Shown here: positions 1-9,987 of the stretch, in pieces
How the letters are laid out: the number at the start of each line of letters is the position of its first letter
How positions within the stretch are numbered: position 1 is the stretch's first letter
From: Chitinophaga pinensis
Lineage (GTDB): Bacteria > Bacteroidota > Bacteroidia > NS11-12g > UBA955
Assembly (NCBI GenBank): GCA_945863965.1
Contig: CAMBBZ010000005.1
Location: 1 to 37,068, forward strand
DNA: 37,068 bases
Reading direction: 5' to 3'
Made by a program: the position numbers and the translations under genes
The notes under the pieces: generated by a model
Told to the model about the DNA's origin: nothing
What the model saw: only the letters and a program-made list of their open reading frames with translations
The model's database searches: none

Positions 1-531
1 GAAACAAAACTGAATTTTTGGGCCCATCAGCAATGGTTAATTCCTTCCGAGGGAAATCAAATAGGCCCGGTTTCCTTACTTTTCTCCAAAATTGAAGACG
101 CTACTATCGAAGCACAAATCCAAAAACTACACGACAATCCGCTCAATACAAGTCCCGCAGTGGAATCTGAAAATCCAATAGAAGCGCCGATTGCCCCAAA
201 AAAAGAGGCCATTACCTATGACGATTTTGCCAAACTTGACTTGAGAATTGCCCGTGTGAAGGCCTGTGAAAAAGTACCTAAAGCCGATAAATTACTCAAA
301 TTGACCTTAGAGGTAGGAAGCGAAGAATGCACGGTATTGTCGGGTATTGCCCAGCACTTTAGTCCGGAAGAGGTTGTTGGAAAAGAAGTCTTGTACCTAT
401 ACAATTTAGCCCCTCGAATGATGCGCGGCATTGAAAGCCAAGGCATGATTCTAATGGCGGAAAACCGCGATGGCAGTTTGCGATTCATGCAACCCTCCGA
501 ATCGGTGGCCGCAGGATCGAGCGTTTCTTAA
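1..531 (+). CDS. metG: methionyl-tRNA synthetase, C-terminal part including the EMAP/Trbp-like tRNA-binding domain (5' truncated by window edge)
   Basis: Frame 1 is open from base 1 (ETKLNFWAHQQWLIPSEGNQIGPVSLLFSKIEDATIEAQIQKL...) and continues into the 160..531 ORF. YDDFAKLDLRIARVKACEKVPKADKLLKLTLEVG...RGIESQGMILMAE is the typical MetRS C-terminal tRNA-binding domain. Confidence 0.93.
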   Translation, partial: ETKLNFWAHQQWLIPSEGNQIGPVSLLFSKIEDATIEAQIQKLHDNPLNTSPAVESENPIEAPIAPKKEAITYDDFAKLDLRIARVKACEKVPKADKLLKLTLEVGSEECTVLSGIAQHFSPEEVVGKEVLYLYNLAPRMMRGIESQGMILMAENRDGSLRFMQPSESVAAGSSVS

Positions 532-586
532 GCCTACGATTCATGCAACCCTCCGAATCGGTGGCCGCAGGGTCGAGCGTTTCTTA
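481..586. repeat. tandem direct repeat, two 50-bp copies (481-530 and 537-586), period 56 bp, one mismatch
   Basis: cgattcatgcaaccctccgaatcggtggccgcag[g/g][a/g]tcgagcgtttctta occurs twice; the difference is gcaggatcg vs gcagggtcg. The first copy encodes the metG C-terminus and stop. Confidence 0.97.
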
Positions 587-3500
587 GGGCTGGGACTTAC
601 GCATGTATTCCTGAGATTTTTCTCGGTAATAGGGTTGCCATTGGGGCGCACCGCGCTGCAACAATTCCTTTTCTTGAACGTTTTTACGCTGTTTTTCAAT
701 CCACTCCGGAGGAATCACCAAATCAGGCGCTTCTCCCGTTTTAGACTGTCTTTTGTCTTCTTGATCCTGCTGCATTTGTGCTTTTTCATGCTCCAACAAA
801 CGCGTTTCTATCTGCTTCTGCCGTTGCATCATTTGGGCATCAAACTTTTTCTCTACCCACTTTTTTTCCTGTTGTTCCATCAGTTTCTCGGCCTCAAACA
901 AATTTGCCGCTTGTCCGGTTTGACCTTGTTTTAGGGCTTCCTTACGAAGCGCTTCTATTTTTCGGCGTAAACCTTCCTGCATTAACACCATTTCTACCCA
1001 TTCTTTATCGCTCAAGCGCTCTCCATTGCCTTCTTCTCCACCGGCAGACTGACCTTTATCGCCCGGCTTCCCTTTTCCTTCCTTACCCTCTTTACCGCCT
1101 TTATCTCCTTTTTGACCTTGTCCCTTATCCCCTGCTTTGGGCTCGCCTTTTTCGCCCTTCTCGCCTTTATCGCCGGGCTCTTTCTTCCCCTCTTTGCCTT
1201 GTTGGCCTTCCTGTTTGCCTTGTTGTTGCATTTTTTGCAATTTTTCGCCTAGCTCTTTTTGCTGTTGCGACAATTTACCGCCCTTACCTTTTTGCGATTT
1301 CCCCGAATTTCCGGGCTTCGGATTTTCGCACATTTTACCATTTTTTGGAGAACTGCTACTCGACTTATTCATGCGTTGCTGCACATTCTTAAGACTCTCC
1401 ATCAACATAACCGCCAAATTATTATACCCCGTCATCACAAACTGTTCGTAGTTTGCCGCCTCGCGCACATTACGCACCTTAAGTCCGTTAAACGCACGCT
1501 CCATATTATCGTTAATAGTGGTAATTTCCCTCGTAACCAAGTCCGATACCATAGGCTGTCGCTTGGCCAATGCCCGCAAACTGTCTTCGATACCTTCACT
1601 CATATTCTTAATATTCATCTGCTCTTGATTCAGTGCCCGAACGCGCGGATTCTCACTGTTTAAGTCCACAAGTTCTGTGAATATCTGTTCTTGTCGGTGG
1701 GAAACCTCGATCAAGTTTTCGAGTAATGCCCTAAGTGCTTGTAAATCTTCAGAATCGCGCTGTTTTTGTGCTTTTTGAAGACTTTCTTGCATTTTTTCTT
1801 GCGCTTGTTTCATGCGCTCGGCAGCCTCTTTTTGTTTTTGTTTGGACTCTTCGGCTTTATTTTCCTGTGTTTTTTGCTCCGCCTCTTCTTGCTTATCGCC
1901 GGCTTGTTTTATTTCAGGCTGACCTAAATCAAGCGTCATCGGTGACTCAAGTTTTTTATTTTGCTTTTCAATTTCATCGGCCCGTTGCTGAATCTGATCG
2001 GCCTTTTTCTGTTGTTCCTGTAATTGCTCTAAAAGGGCTTCTTTTTTTGGCGTGCTTTCGGGATTCTGTTTGGGCGTTTTCTGCCATTCATCCGTTTGCT
2101 TTTGCAATTCTTGCTGCTTTTCAATCCACTCTTGCATGTCTTGTGCTTGCAAATCTATTTGTTCCTCCATGCGCAACTCCTTCAACTGCTCCAACAATTG
2201 ATCCATGTCTTCTTTCTCATTTTGAACCCGCTTATCAATTTGATCCATTTTTTGTTGCACCTCTTGAGACGGTTTCTTCTTACTCAGCAATTCTTGCAAT
2301 TCCTTCATGAGTTCCTGAATTTTTGGATCCTCCATGCGCTTCAAACGGTCGTTAAGCTCCTCCCTCCGTTCTTTTAATTCTGGATTTTTAGGGGCTATTT
2401 CTTGCTGTTGTCGGTCTATTTTTTCTTGTTGCTCTTTGATTTCTTGAATCCGTTCGCGTTGTTTTTCCTGTTTTTCCAACCAATCCTCTACTTTGTCTTG
2501 CATATCGAACGACATTTTTGGAGCCGCCAAAATCGATTCTTGTAATTTATCTGATTGCCTCTGCAGTTGATTGGCTTGCGCTTGTGCGTCGCTCAATTGT
2601 TTTTCAACCTTCTCTTTGTTTTTATCCAATTGCTTTTCTAGCATTTCGTCGGACCATCTTTTGATATAGACCCAATCGCTAAAAGAAGTTTTCCCTCCGT
2701 GCACGCCGTCGTTATCGGTAACCCCTATGCGATAACGAAGACCCTTATCGGGCGCAATTCCCATTAATTTCAAATCCCAAGTGTGGGCAAAAACAATCGA
2801 TTTATTAGGCGCTATTTTTAAATCTAAGGTCTTTTTTATTTTGCTATTACGGTTACCCGTTTCCTCTTGTTCGTATTCAATAAAGGCGCGAACTATGCCA
2901 TAATCGTCGATAGCATTACCCAACGCGTAATATCCATTTTCGTTTCCTTGGTCAGTTCGTTGCTCTAGAAAAACCTCGGGATAAGCATCGTTCACGACCG
3001 TTATTTGTTTATAAAAGGTATCCGACGTGAGGCCATTTCCCACCGACCACATCTTTAGATGTTGTTCATTCAGAACTCGCTCGGTAAAATTAAAACGCCC
3101 CATGCCCATAGACTTGAGCAACTTGGTTATTACCGGCATTTTAGTTGCCAATTCTGATGAGCGGGTAGCGGCGGCGACCCAAACATTTTCGGCTTTAGGA
3201 CTCTTAACAAGCCATTTTAGTTGGGTACCTGCGGGAATATTTATGGTGCTGCTCAGGTTTAACTTTTCAGGATTTCTTCCCAAATAATTAGGATAAACCG
3301 CTTGGACTTCGATATTCTGAAGTTCAAATTTGGGAACTACCCGAATTTGATAGGTTGAACTGGTGTAACCCGCCGCTTCGAATTGAAACGACAAATCCTC
3401 TTTAACTCCATCAAGCGGCCACACAAACGCGTTTTTTTGGGTCGCTTTCATTAGGAAATTTTGCCCATTCACGCGCACAAATACATCGTCGGGAATGGCG

Positions 3501-4171
3501 TTGCCTTGTAGTGAAACACCCACCATCAGTGCTGCATTTTGATTCACTTGGGTATCGGTAAACGCCGTAAGGAATTGAAAGGGCGCGGGCTTGGAAAAGG
3601 TTTCCCCGTAGCGAAATAAGCGCTGCGATGCCGCCGAAATAGACGGTGCATCGTATATACCCCACATCAAAAGCACGAATAAAACGCCTGCAAACCGGTA
3701 CATGCTTCTTCGAAAGGCCGGCCAATTTAGGGCCTCTGAAAAGGCGAAAGGCCGCAGCAATTCTGTTTTTTGTTCGATGCTCTTTAACAGCAGGGCCGAT
3801 TGACCGTGGGCCGACGTTCCCATTTGTTCGAGCTGTAATAGATTCAGTAGTTTGTCGGAAATTTCCCCAAAATGATTGCCGATAATACGTGCGGCTTGGG
3901 CTTCGCTTAAGGCAGTGGATGAGAACCTGAAATATTGAGCGGCAGGGCGCCCAACTTGCCACGCTACAAGCAGGGCAATTAACAACCAAAACCCATAAAA
4001 CAACACGCCGCGAATGGGGGTGTCCAACCAAAATAAATACTCCGTGTAATTGACCAGATAAAATAGCAACACCGATTGCAACGCCGTACTCAACAGGCCT
4101 TGAACCAGCTGCTGTTGGTGATACGAGCGAATAAACGCGGTTAGTTTTAATTTAATGGATGTTGCCGACAT
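584..4171 (-). CDS. DUF4175-family-like membrane protein with a long Q/E/K-rich coiled-coil and collagen-like G-rich segment
   Basis: 1195-aa ORF with N-terminal hydrophobic segments (LLSTALQSVLLFYLVNYTEYLFWL; GVLFYGFWLLIALLVAW; FAGVLFVLLMWGIY), a large periplasmic region, a long charged coiled-coil, then KGEKGEKGEPKAGDKGQ-type low complexity. The architecture matches the Bacteroidota DUF4175 family. Confidence 0.8.
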   Translation of the reverse strand: MSATSIKLKLTAFIRSYHQQQLVQGLLSTALQSVLLFYLVNYTEYLFWLDTPIRGVLFYGFWLLIALLVAWQVGRPAAQYFRFSSTALSEAQAARIIGNHFGEISDKLLNLLQLEQMGTSAHGQSALLLKSIEQKTELLRPFAFSEALNWPAFRRSMYRFAGVLFVLLMWGIYDAPSISAASQRLFRYGETFSKPAPFQFLTAFTDTQVNQNAALMVGVSLQGNAIPDDVFVRVNGQNFLMKATQKNAFVWPLDGVKEDLSFQFEAAGYTSSTYQIRVVPKFELQNIEVQAVYPNYLGRNPEKLNLSSTINIPAGTQLKWLVKSPKAENVWVAAATRSSELATKMPVITKLLKSMGMGRFNFTERVLNEQHLKMWSVGNGLTSDTFYKQITVVNDAYPEVFLEQRTDQGNENGYYALGNAIDDYGIVRAFIEYEQEETGNRNSKIKKTLDLKIAPNKSIVFAHTWDLKLMGIAPDKGLRYRIGVTDNDGVHGGKTSFSDWVYIKRWSDEMLEKQLDKNKEKVEKQLSDAQAQANQLQRQSDKLQESILAAPKMSFDMQDKVEDWLEKQEKQRERIQEIKEQQEKIDRQQQEIAPKNPELKERREELNDRLKRMEDPKIQELMKELQELLSKKKPSQEVQQKMDQIDKRVQNEKEDMDQLLEQLKELRMEEQIDLQAQDMQEWIEKQQELQKQTDEWQKTPKQNPESTPKKEALLEQLQEQQKKADQIQQRADEIEKQNKKLESPMTLDLGQPEIKQAGDKQEEAEQKTQENKAEESKQKQKEAAERMKQAQEKMQESLQKAQKQRDSEDLQALRALLENLIEVSHRQEQIFTELVDLNSENPRVRALNQEQMNIKNMSEGIEDSLRALAKRQPMVSDLVTREITTINDNMERAFNGLKVRNVREAANYEQFVMTGYNNLAVMLMESLKNVQQRMNKSSSSSPKNGKMCENPKPGNSGKSQKGKGGKLSQQQKELGEKLQKMQQQGKQEGQQGKEGKKEPGDKGEKGEKGEPKAGDKGQGQKGDKGGKEGKEGKGKPGDKGQSAGGEEGNGERLSDKEWVEMVLMQEGLRRKIEALRKEALKQGQTGQAANLFEAEKLMEQQEKKWVEKKFDAQMMQRQKQIETRLLEHEKAQMQQDQEDKRQSKTGEAPDLVIPPEWIEKQRKNVQEKELLQRGAPQWQPYYREKSQEYMRKSQP

Positions 4172-4181
4172 GGTGCAAAAA

Positions 4182-4189
4182 CAAAGATA
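4182..4189 (-). promoter_or_regulatory. candidate Bacteroidota -7 element TATCTTTG (TAnnTTTG), 10 nt upstream of the DUF4175 gene ATG
   Basis: Plus-strand caaagata at 4182-4189; gene ATG at 4171-4169. Confidence 0.45.
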
Positions 4190-4234
4190 AGAAAACTTGC
4201 CCCTTTCGGGAACATCCTTTGTCGAAATATAGCC

Positions 4235-4954
4235 CTATTGCGTCAACAACCTATCCATAATAATACCCGTTGAAACGGACACATTCAAAGATTCGGCAGA
4301 TCCAATCCGGGGTATGGTTAGGCGTTGGGTGAGTGTTTTGGCGAAAGCAGGACGAAGGCCGTGCGACTCTGAGCCCATAATGAGCACGTAGGGCGTGGTG
4401 GGCACTTCTATTTTATAGAGGGAAGTCCCATCCAAATCGGCTCCAAAAATAGACGTAGCGGTTTGCCAAACGGATTCGGCATTTCGCAAACAGGTTACCC
4501 GGCAAAAAGAGCCCATAGAAGCGGCTATTACCTTGGGATTGGTTTCGTCTACACAATCGTCGCTGAGCCATATTTGACGCAATCCATACCAATCGGCAAT
4601 GCGCAAAATTGTGCCTAAATTACCGGGATCGGCAATTCCATCTAGCACCAAATTAAGTCCAGTTTGCAAGGTAGCTAGAACCTCTTTGGGTTTATTCACA
4701 ATGGCAATTATTCCAGGGGGACTTACAAACTGCGACAAGCGATTCATGTCCTTAGAGGGTATGGTGTAAAAGGGAAACGGTGGTTGGTGTTTGGCAACAA
4801 AAGCCTCTGTTACTAGAATAGTGTCTATTTGGTATTGGCTGTGGAATACTTCTTCCACTGCTTTTCGCCCTTCAACTAAGAATTGGTCATATTTTTGCCT
4901 ATATTTAGTATGCGCTAACGACGCGAAACGCTTTAAATCCGCCTGTGAAATCAT
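4235..4954 (-). CDS. TrmH/SpoU-family RNA 2'-O-methyltransferase
   Basis: 239 aa with SPOUT-type motifs: LVLDGIADPGNLGTILRIADWYG, VLIMGSESHGL, RLTIPRIGSAESLNVSVSTGIIM. Confidence 0.92.
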   Translation of the reverse strand: MISQADLKRFASLAHTKYRQKYDQFLVEGRKAVEEVFHSQYQIDTILVTEAFVAKHQPPFPFYTIPSKDMNRLSQFVSPPGIIAIVNKPKEVLATLQTGLNLVLDGIADPGNLGTILRIADWYGLRQIWLSDDCVDETNPKVIAASMGSFCRVTCLRNAESVWQTATSIFGADLDGTSLYKIEVPTTPYVLIMGSESHGLRPAFAKTLTQRLTIPRIGSAESLNVSVSTGIIMDRLLTQ

Positions 4955-7323
4955 TTTCCTTCAACAAATATGCACGATTTTTCCGTAACACCGGAATTAT
5001 GGTGTGCACAGCGGTGTTTGTGTTGGGCAGTTGTGGGGTGCGAAACGTAATTCCTAAAGGAGAACACCTTTTGGTTAGCAACCGGGTTATCGTTAAGGAC
5101 AACGCCGCCGCAGTTCGCAACACCAAAGCACAAATTTTACACCGCACGAATAAGCGTGTCATTTTCAACCGCTTGCCTATTTTCCTTTGGATTTATGCAG
5201 TGGGAACGCTTAAAAACAATCCCGAGCTTTCAGATTCAGTGGCATGGCGTCGAAAGTTCCGACAAGAATTGGGAGAAGCGCCGGTGCTATTCAGCCCAGA
5301 GCTCGCAGAAGTATCCGCCGAAAATATCAAATTTTACTTATTCAACAAGGGTTTTTTCGATGCCGAATGCAGCTACATTGTTAAAAAGGGCAGTCGCAAA
5401 GCCCGCGTGCGTTATTTAGCCGAACCCAAAACCCCTTATTTAATCCGCGACATTCAAATTTTCAGTAACGATAGCGCCACCCGACGCATTATGCAAACCG
5501 TTGTTGGCGAGGCGCCTGCGTATCGAATGTGGTGGCCCTGTGATTTGAATGCCTTATCCGAATCTGAGGAATTATTTACCCAACGACTGCGAGATTCTGG
5601 CTATTTTAGCGTTAGCACATCCAATTTTCGTTTTGAGCTGGATACCTCCCAAGTTTCCAAAAGTGCAGCCGTTAGAATCTATTTAGACCCTCCCGTTAAC
5701 CAGACCGCACACCGCAAATTTTATATCGGTCGCGTGTCGGTAAATATTCAAACCGCCTCTGATTATCTACTCAATAATTATCCAGATTCAATAACAAAGC
5801 CCGGATTGGTATTGCATATGAATCAATATCCACTTAAACCCCGCGTGCTCACGCAAGTAATCACGCTCGACTCCGGTGCTATATTCAGTCAAACAAATTG
5901 GACGGAAACCTATCGAAAATTACTCGATTTGAATTTATTTAAAGTAGTCGATATTACCCAACGAATTGATTTTGAACGGGGTTTTATTTTCCCAAAAATC
6001 GAGTTGCAAACGGAGCCCCGAATGAATTTCTCCGCCGAGCCGCAGGTGCTCTATTCTCCACAGGGAAGTTCTGGAACGAATTTTCAAACGGCTTCACAAC
6101 GAAGCTTCGGTTTGGCCGGGATTTTATCATTTAACAACCGCAACACCTTCGGAAATGCAGAGTTTTTCAAGTTATCGTCGATTACTTCGTTTGAAGCCAT
6201 TTTCAAACGCGACGATATTGGTGATTTCTTTACCGGTTTGCAACAAGGATTGATTGCGAGTTTGAAGCTTCCTAAGTTTAGTTTTTTAAATCGCTTGGCC
6301 TTTTTAAATACCTTCGAGCAGCAAAGTACCCTCGTTTCTACTAGTTTTCAATACGAACAAAATCCGAATTTTATTCGTTCGGCTTTTCCTGCCAATATTA
6401 CCCTACAGTTTGCCAAAAAGAACTTTAGCTGGTATCTCACCCCTTTTGAAATCAGCTACAACCGAAATCTTATTAGCCCCTCGTTTCTGCCGCAATTGCC
6501 GGCTTTAGATCAAGATTTTGTGCTTCGGGTATTCACCGATCAAATTGTAACCCCTGTAAAATTGGGTATGATATATGCCGATAATCAGAACAAACCCGGA
6601 AGCAGCAGTCACTTCCTCCGCTTGGGTATTGAAACAAGTGGGAATTGGCATCACGGTTATCGGAAACTCACCGAATCCAACTACAACAACGATAGTATTT
6701 ATAGGTTATTTGGGGTCAACTATTTCCAATATACCAAATTGGAGGCCGAATATCGTATAAAGCGCAACATCGACGAGCTAAACAGCATCGCGTTTCGCTT
6801 CAATTCTGGCATCGCAATTCCCTACGGAAATAGCCAATTGGTGCCCTACGATAAGCGTTATTTTATCGGGGGAAGCAATAGTTTACGTGGGTGGCGACCT
6901 CGTGGATTGGGCCCAGGGAACACCCCCTACAGCGCCACCTCTCTCATAGACCGTTCGGGAGAATTACTACTAGAAGCGAACTTAGAATATCGATTTACCC
7001 TAATTCGTAAGCTGTTAGAAAGTGCGTTGTTTTTCGATGCTGGAAATATTTGGAACTTAAGTCCTACCTCATCCACAAATCCCAATTACGGTGTCATAAA
7101 TGCCCGAAATTTCATCAGTGAAATTGCATTAAATACCGGTATTGGTCTGCGATTTGATTTGAGTATTTTCCTTTTCCGCTTAGATTGGGGAATGCCCCTT
7201 AGAGATCCATCTTTACCCAAGAATCAGCGGTGGATTCTCACAGAACGGGTAAAGGAAAGTGGTTTTGGGACTTACTTGCTCAACGAGTCTTCTTTGGCTA
7301 TTGGCATCGGATATCCATTCTAA
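4945..7323 (+). CDS. tamL: Omp85/BamA-TamA family outer-membrane lipoprotein (TamL-like)
   Basis: 792 aa starting at GTG 4945. Lipobox-like VLGSC, POTRA-like region, C-terminal beta-barrel with YFIGGSNSLRGWRPRGLGPG (Omp85 signature) and LFFDAGNIWNL. The symbol is assigned by family resemblance only. Confidence 0.85.
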   Translation: MKSFSFNKYARFFRNTGIMVCTAVFVLGSCGVRNVIPKGEHLLVSNRVIVKDNAAAVRNTKAQILHRTNKRVIFNRLPIFLWIYAVGTLKNNPELSDSVAWRRKFRQELGEAPVLFSPELAEVSAENIKFYLFNKGFFDAECSYIVKKGSRKARVRYLAEPKTPYLIRDIQIFSNDSATRRIMQTVVGEAPAYRMWWPCDLNALSESEELFTQRLRDSGYFSVSTSNFRFELDTSQVSKSAAVRIYLDPPVNQTAHRKFYIGRVSVNIQTASDYLLNNYPDSITKPGLVLHMNQYPLKPRVLTQVITLDSGAIFSQTNWTETYRKLLDLNLFKVVDITQRIDFERGFIFPKIELQTEPRMNFSAEPQVLYSPQGSSGTNFQTASQRSFGLAGILSFNNRNTFGNAEFFKLSSITSFEAIFKRDDIGDFFTGLQQGLIASLKLPKFSFLNRLAFLNTFEQQSTLVSTSFQYEQNPNFIRSAFPANITLQFAKKNFSWYLTPFEISYNRNLISPSFLPQLPALDQDFVLRVFTDQIVTPVKLGMIYADNQNKPGSSSHFLRLGIETSGNWHHGYRKLTESNYNNDSIYRLFGVNYFQYTKLEAEYRIKRNIDELNSIAFRFNSGIAIPYGNSQLVPYDKRYFIGGSNSLRGWRPRGLGPGNTPYSATSLIDRSGELLLEANLEYRFTLIRKLLESALFFDAGNIWNLSPTSSTNPNYGVINARNFISEIALNTGIGLRFDLSIFLFRLDWGMPLRDPSLPKNQRWILTERVKESGFGTYLLNESSLAIGIGYPF

Positions 7324-7353
7324 GAATACCCGATACCCCGCCGTTAACCTAAT

Positions 7354-9906
7354 CTAAATTTCTTCAGATTCGTTTTCAGAATCGTTCTTTGCACTTTTAA
7401 GCGCTTTGGGCTTCGTGGCTTTGATTTCCAATGCCTCACTGCCCTCTTTAAAGTCTACTTTTAATTTGTCGCCTTCTTTCAGAGTGCCTTGAAGTACTTT
7501 TTCAGCTAAGGGCTCCTCTAAGAATTTCTGTAAGGCCCGTTGTAGGGGTCTAGCACCAAAATCGGCATCGAAACCCTTATCGGCCAAAAACTCTTTCGCC
7601 TTATCGGTAATCTGTATTTCGTAACCCAAATCTTCAATACGCTTTAGCATCCGCTTCATTCTAATGTCTAAAATAAGCACGATGTTTTCCTTCGATAAAG
7701 ACTCAAATACAATGATGTCATCGATACGATTGAGGAATTCTGGAGAGAAGAACTTTTTCAGTTGGGTTTCTACGACCATTTTGGAATCGCGCTGGATGTT
7801 GTCGGATTTGGTTTGCGTTCCAAAACCCACACCGGTACCAAAATCTTTCAATTGACGGGAGCCGATATTCGACGTCATGATGATTACCGTGTTTCTAAAA
7901 TCGATTTTACGACCTCCTGAATCGGTCATATAGCCTTCGTCTAATGCTTGTAACAACAAGTTAAAAACATCGGGATGGGCCTTTTCAACCTCGTCAAATA
8001 AGATTACGCTGTAGGGCTTGCGTCGTACTTTTTCAGTTAGTAGACCGCCTTCTTCATAGCCCACATATCCCGGAGGGGCTCCTACCAAACGACTCACGGC
8101 AAACTTTTCCATGTACTCACTCATATCAACGCGAATTAACGCATCGTCGGTATCGAACAGGAATTCTGATAGGGTTTTACCCAATTCCGTTTTTCCAACT
8201 CCGGTAGGACCTAAAAAAATGAAGGAACCGATTGGGCGATTGGGCTCTTTAAAGCCCGCACGGGTACGCTGAATGGTTTTGGTTAACTTCTCAATTGCTT
8301 TATCTTGTCCGACTACCCGTTTGCGCAAGGTATCGGCCATGTGCAATAAGCGCTTACTTTCGTCTTCGCCCATACGTTTGACAGGGATACCGGTAATCAT
8401 GGATATTACGGAGGCGATATCGTCTTCGGTAACACTATAGCGCTCGTCTTTTGCTTTGGTTTCCCAAGCGGTTTTCGCATTTTCGAGGTCCTCGAGCAAA
8501 CGCTTTTCTTTGTCACGCAGCTTGGCTGCTTCCTCAAAATTTTGACTTTTAACTACTCGATTTTTCTCGGTTTTAATTTCTTCAATTTGACCTTCGAGGT
8601 CGAGTATTTCATTGGGCACGTGGATATTAGAAATATGCACGCGGGCGCCGGCTTCATCTAAAATATCGATAGCCTTATCGGGCAAATGCCGATCGCTCAT
8701 ATACCGTTCACTGAGTTCTACGCAGGCCTTGATAGCCTCTTCGCTGTAGAAAACGCTGTGGTGGTCTTCGTATTTGCCTTTAATGTTGGTGAGAATTTCT
8801 ATGGTTTCTGCGGGACTCGCGGGTTGAATGAGCACCATTTGAAAGCGGCGTTCCAAGGCCCCGTCTTTTTCAATATACTGGCGATATTCATCGAGGGTGG
8901 TAGCTCCAATACATTGGATTTCCCCCCGAGCTAACGCAGGTTTAAACATATTGGACGCATCGAGAGAGCCGGAGGCGCCACCTGCACCAACGATGGTATG
9001 AATTTCGTCGATAAATAGAATTACGTCTTCGGCCTTTTCTAATTCCATCATTAGGGCTTTCATACGTTCCTCGAACTGACCGCGGTATTTGGTACCTGCA
9101 ACCATGCTGGCAAGATCCAAACTCACTACCCGTTTATTGAATAGCACACGAGATACCTTTCTTTGGGTAATACGCAGCGCAAGTCCTTCTGCAATCGCTG
9201 TTTTTCCCACTCCAGGTTCCCCTATAAGCACAGGGTTATTTTTTTTACGTCGAGATAAAATTTGGCTTACGCGTTCGATTTCTTTTTCTCTTCCTACTAT
9301 AGGATCCAACTTACCATCTTCGGCGGCTTTGGTTAAATCACGTCCGAAATTATCGAGTACCGGTGTTTTGGTTTTGGATTTGGTTTTGGAAGCCATTTGC
9401 GCTTTTTGTTCTTCGCGGTAATAGTCTTCTGGTGTTTCGCCATCGTCGTTAGCAGATTCACCTCTAATGGTCTCAACGCCTTCTTCGAGAGCGCTTTTGA
9501 ACACATCGTAAGTTAAACCGTATTGTCCTAAAACTTTCGACGCAATATTATCTTCATCGCGCAGAATAGACAACAATAAATGTTCGGTTCCGATTAAATC
9601 GGTTTTGAATATTTTGGCCTCGAGATACGTGATTTTCAAAGCTTTTTCTGCTTGCTTCGTAAGGGGAATATTGCCTAAGTTGCTTGTTTTGGTAGCGGTA
9701 CCTCGGATGGTATCTTCAATGCTCTTTTTCAAGCGCAAGGCATCGATATCCAATATCCGTAAGGTTTGAAATGCTTTTCCTTCTCCTTCACGGATAATAC
9801 CGAGCAGTAAGTGTTCGCATCCGATATAATCGTGACCCAAGCGAATGGCTTCTTCTCGACTGTACTGTATGACTTCTTTTACGCGTGGTGAAAACTTGGC
9901 TTCCAT
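7354..9906 (-). CDS. clpC: ClpC-type ATP-dependent Clp protease ATP-binding subunit
   Basis: Clp N-terminal repeats, two AAA+ Walker A motifs ([18 protein letters not shown]), UVR-like linker ([15 protein letters not shown]). Start placed at ATG 9906 ([16 protein letters not shown]); the supplied ORF extends to a TTG at 9918. Confidence 0.95.
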   Translation of the reverse strand: MEAKFSPRVKEVIQYSREEAIRLGHDYIGCEHLLLGIIREGEGKAFQTLRILDIDALRLKKSIEDTIRGTATKTSNLGNIPLTKQAEKALKITYLEAKIFKTDLIGTEHLLLSILRDEDNIASKVLGQYGLTYDVFKSALEEGVETIRGESANDDGETPEDYYREEQKAQMASKTKSKTKTPVLDNFGRDLTKAAEDGKLDPIVGREKEIERVSQILSRRKKNNPVLIGEPGVGKTAIAEGLALRITQRKVSRVLFNKRVVSLDLASMVAGTKYRGQFEERMKALMMELEKAEDVILFIDEIHTIVGAGGASGSLDASNMFKPALARGEIQCIGATTLDEYRQYIEKDGALERRFQMVLIQPASPAETIEILTNIKGKYEDHHSVFYSEEAIKACVELSERYMSDRHLPDKAIDILDEAGARVHISNIHVPNEILDLEGQIEEIKTEKNRVVKSQNFEEAAKLRDKEKRLLEDLENAKTAWETKAKDERYSVTEDDIASVISMITGIPVKRMGEDESKRLLHMADTLRKRVVGQDKAIEKLTKTIQRTRAGFKEPNRPIGSFIFLGPTGVGKTELGKTLSEFLFDTDDALIRVDMSEYMEKFAVSRLVGAPPGYVGYEEGGLLTEKVRRKPYSVILFDEVEKAHPDVFNLLLQALDEGYMTDSGGRKIDFRNTVIIMTSNIGSRQLKDFGTGVGFGTQTKSDNIQRDSKMVVETQLKKFFSPEFLNRIDDIIVFESLSKENIVLILDIRMKRMLKRIEDLGYEIQITDKAKEFLADKGFDADFGARPLQRALQKFLEEPLAEKVLQGTLKEGDKLKVDFKEGSEALEIKATKPKALKSAKNDSENESEEI

Positions 9907-9915
9907 ATTGTTATT

Positions 9916-9923
9916 CAAATATA
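9916..9923 (-). promoter_or_regulatory. candidate -7 element TATATTTG 9 nt upstream of the clpC ATG
   Basis: Plus-strand caaatata at 9916-9923; clpC ATG at 9906. Confidence 0.45.
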
Positions 9924-9987
9924 ATTGTTAGTTCAGCGAATTGCTATCGACGCTTGACGAGTGACGTTTTTTTAGGACAAACGTGCA

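Noticed and set aside
470-2377. Several + strand ORFs (470..934, 778..1392, 1137..1451, 1259..1663, 1735..2310, 2096..2377) antisense to the DUF4175 gene
   Set aside because: They arise from the biased Q/E/K/G-rich codons of the minus-strand gene, give F/L/P-rich implausible proteins and overlap one another in different frames.
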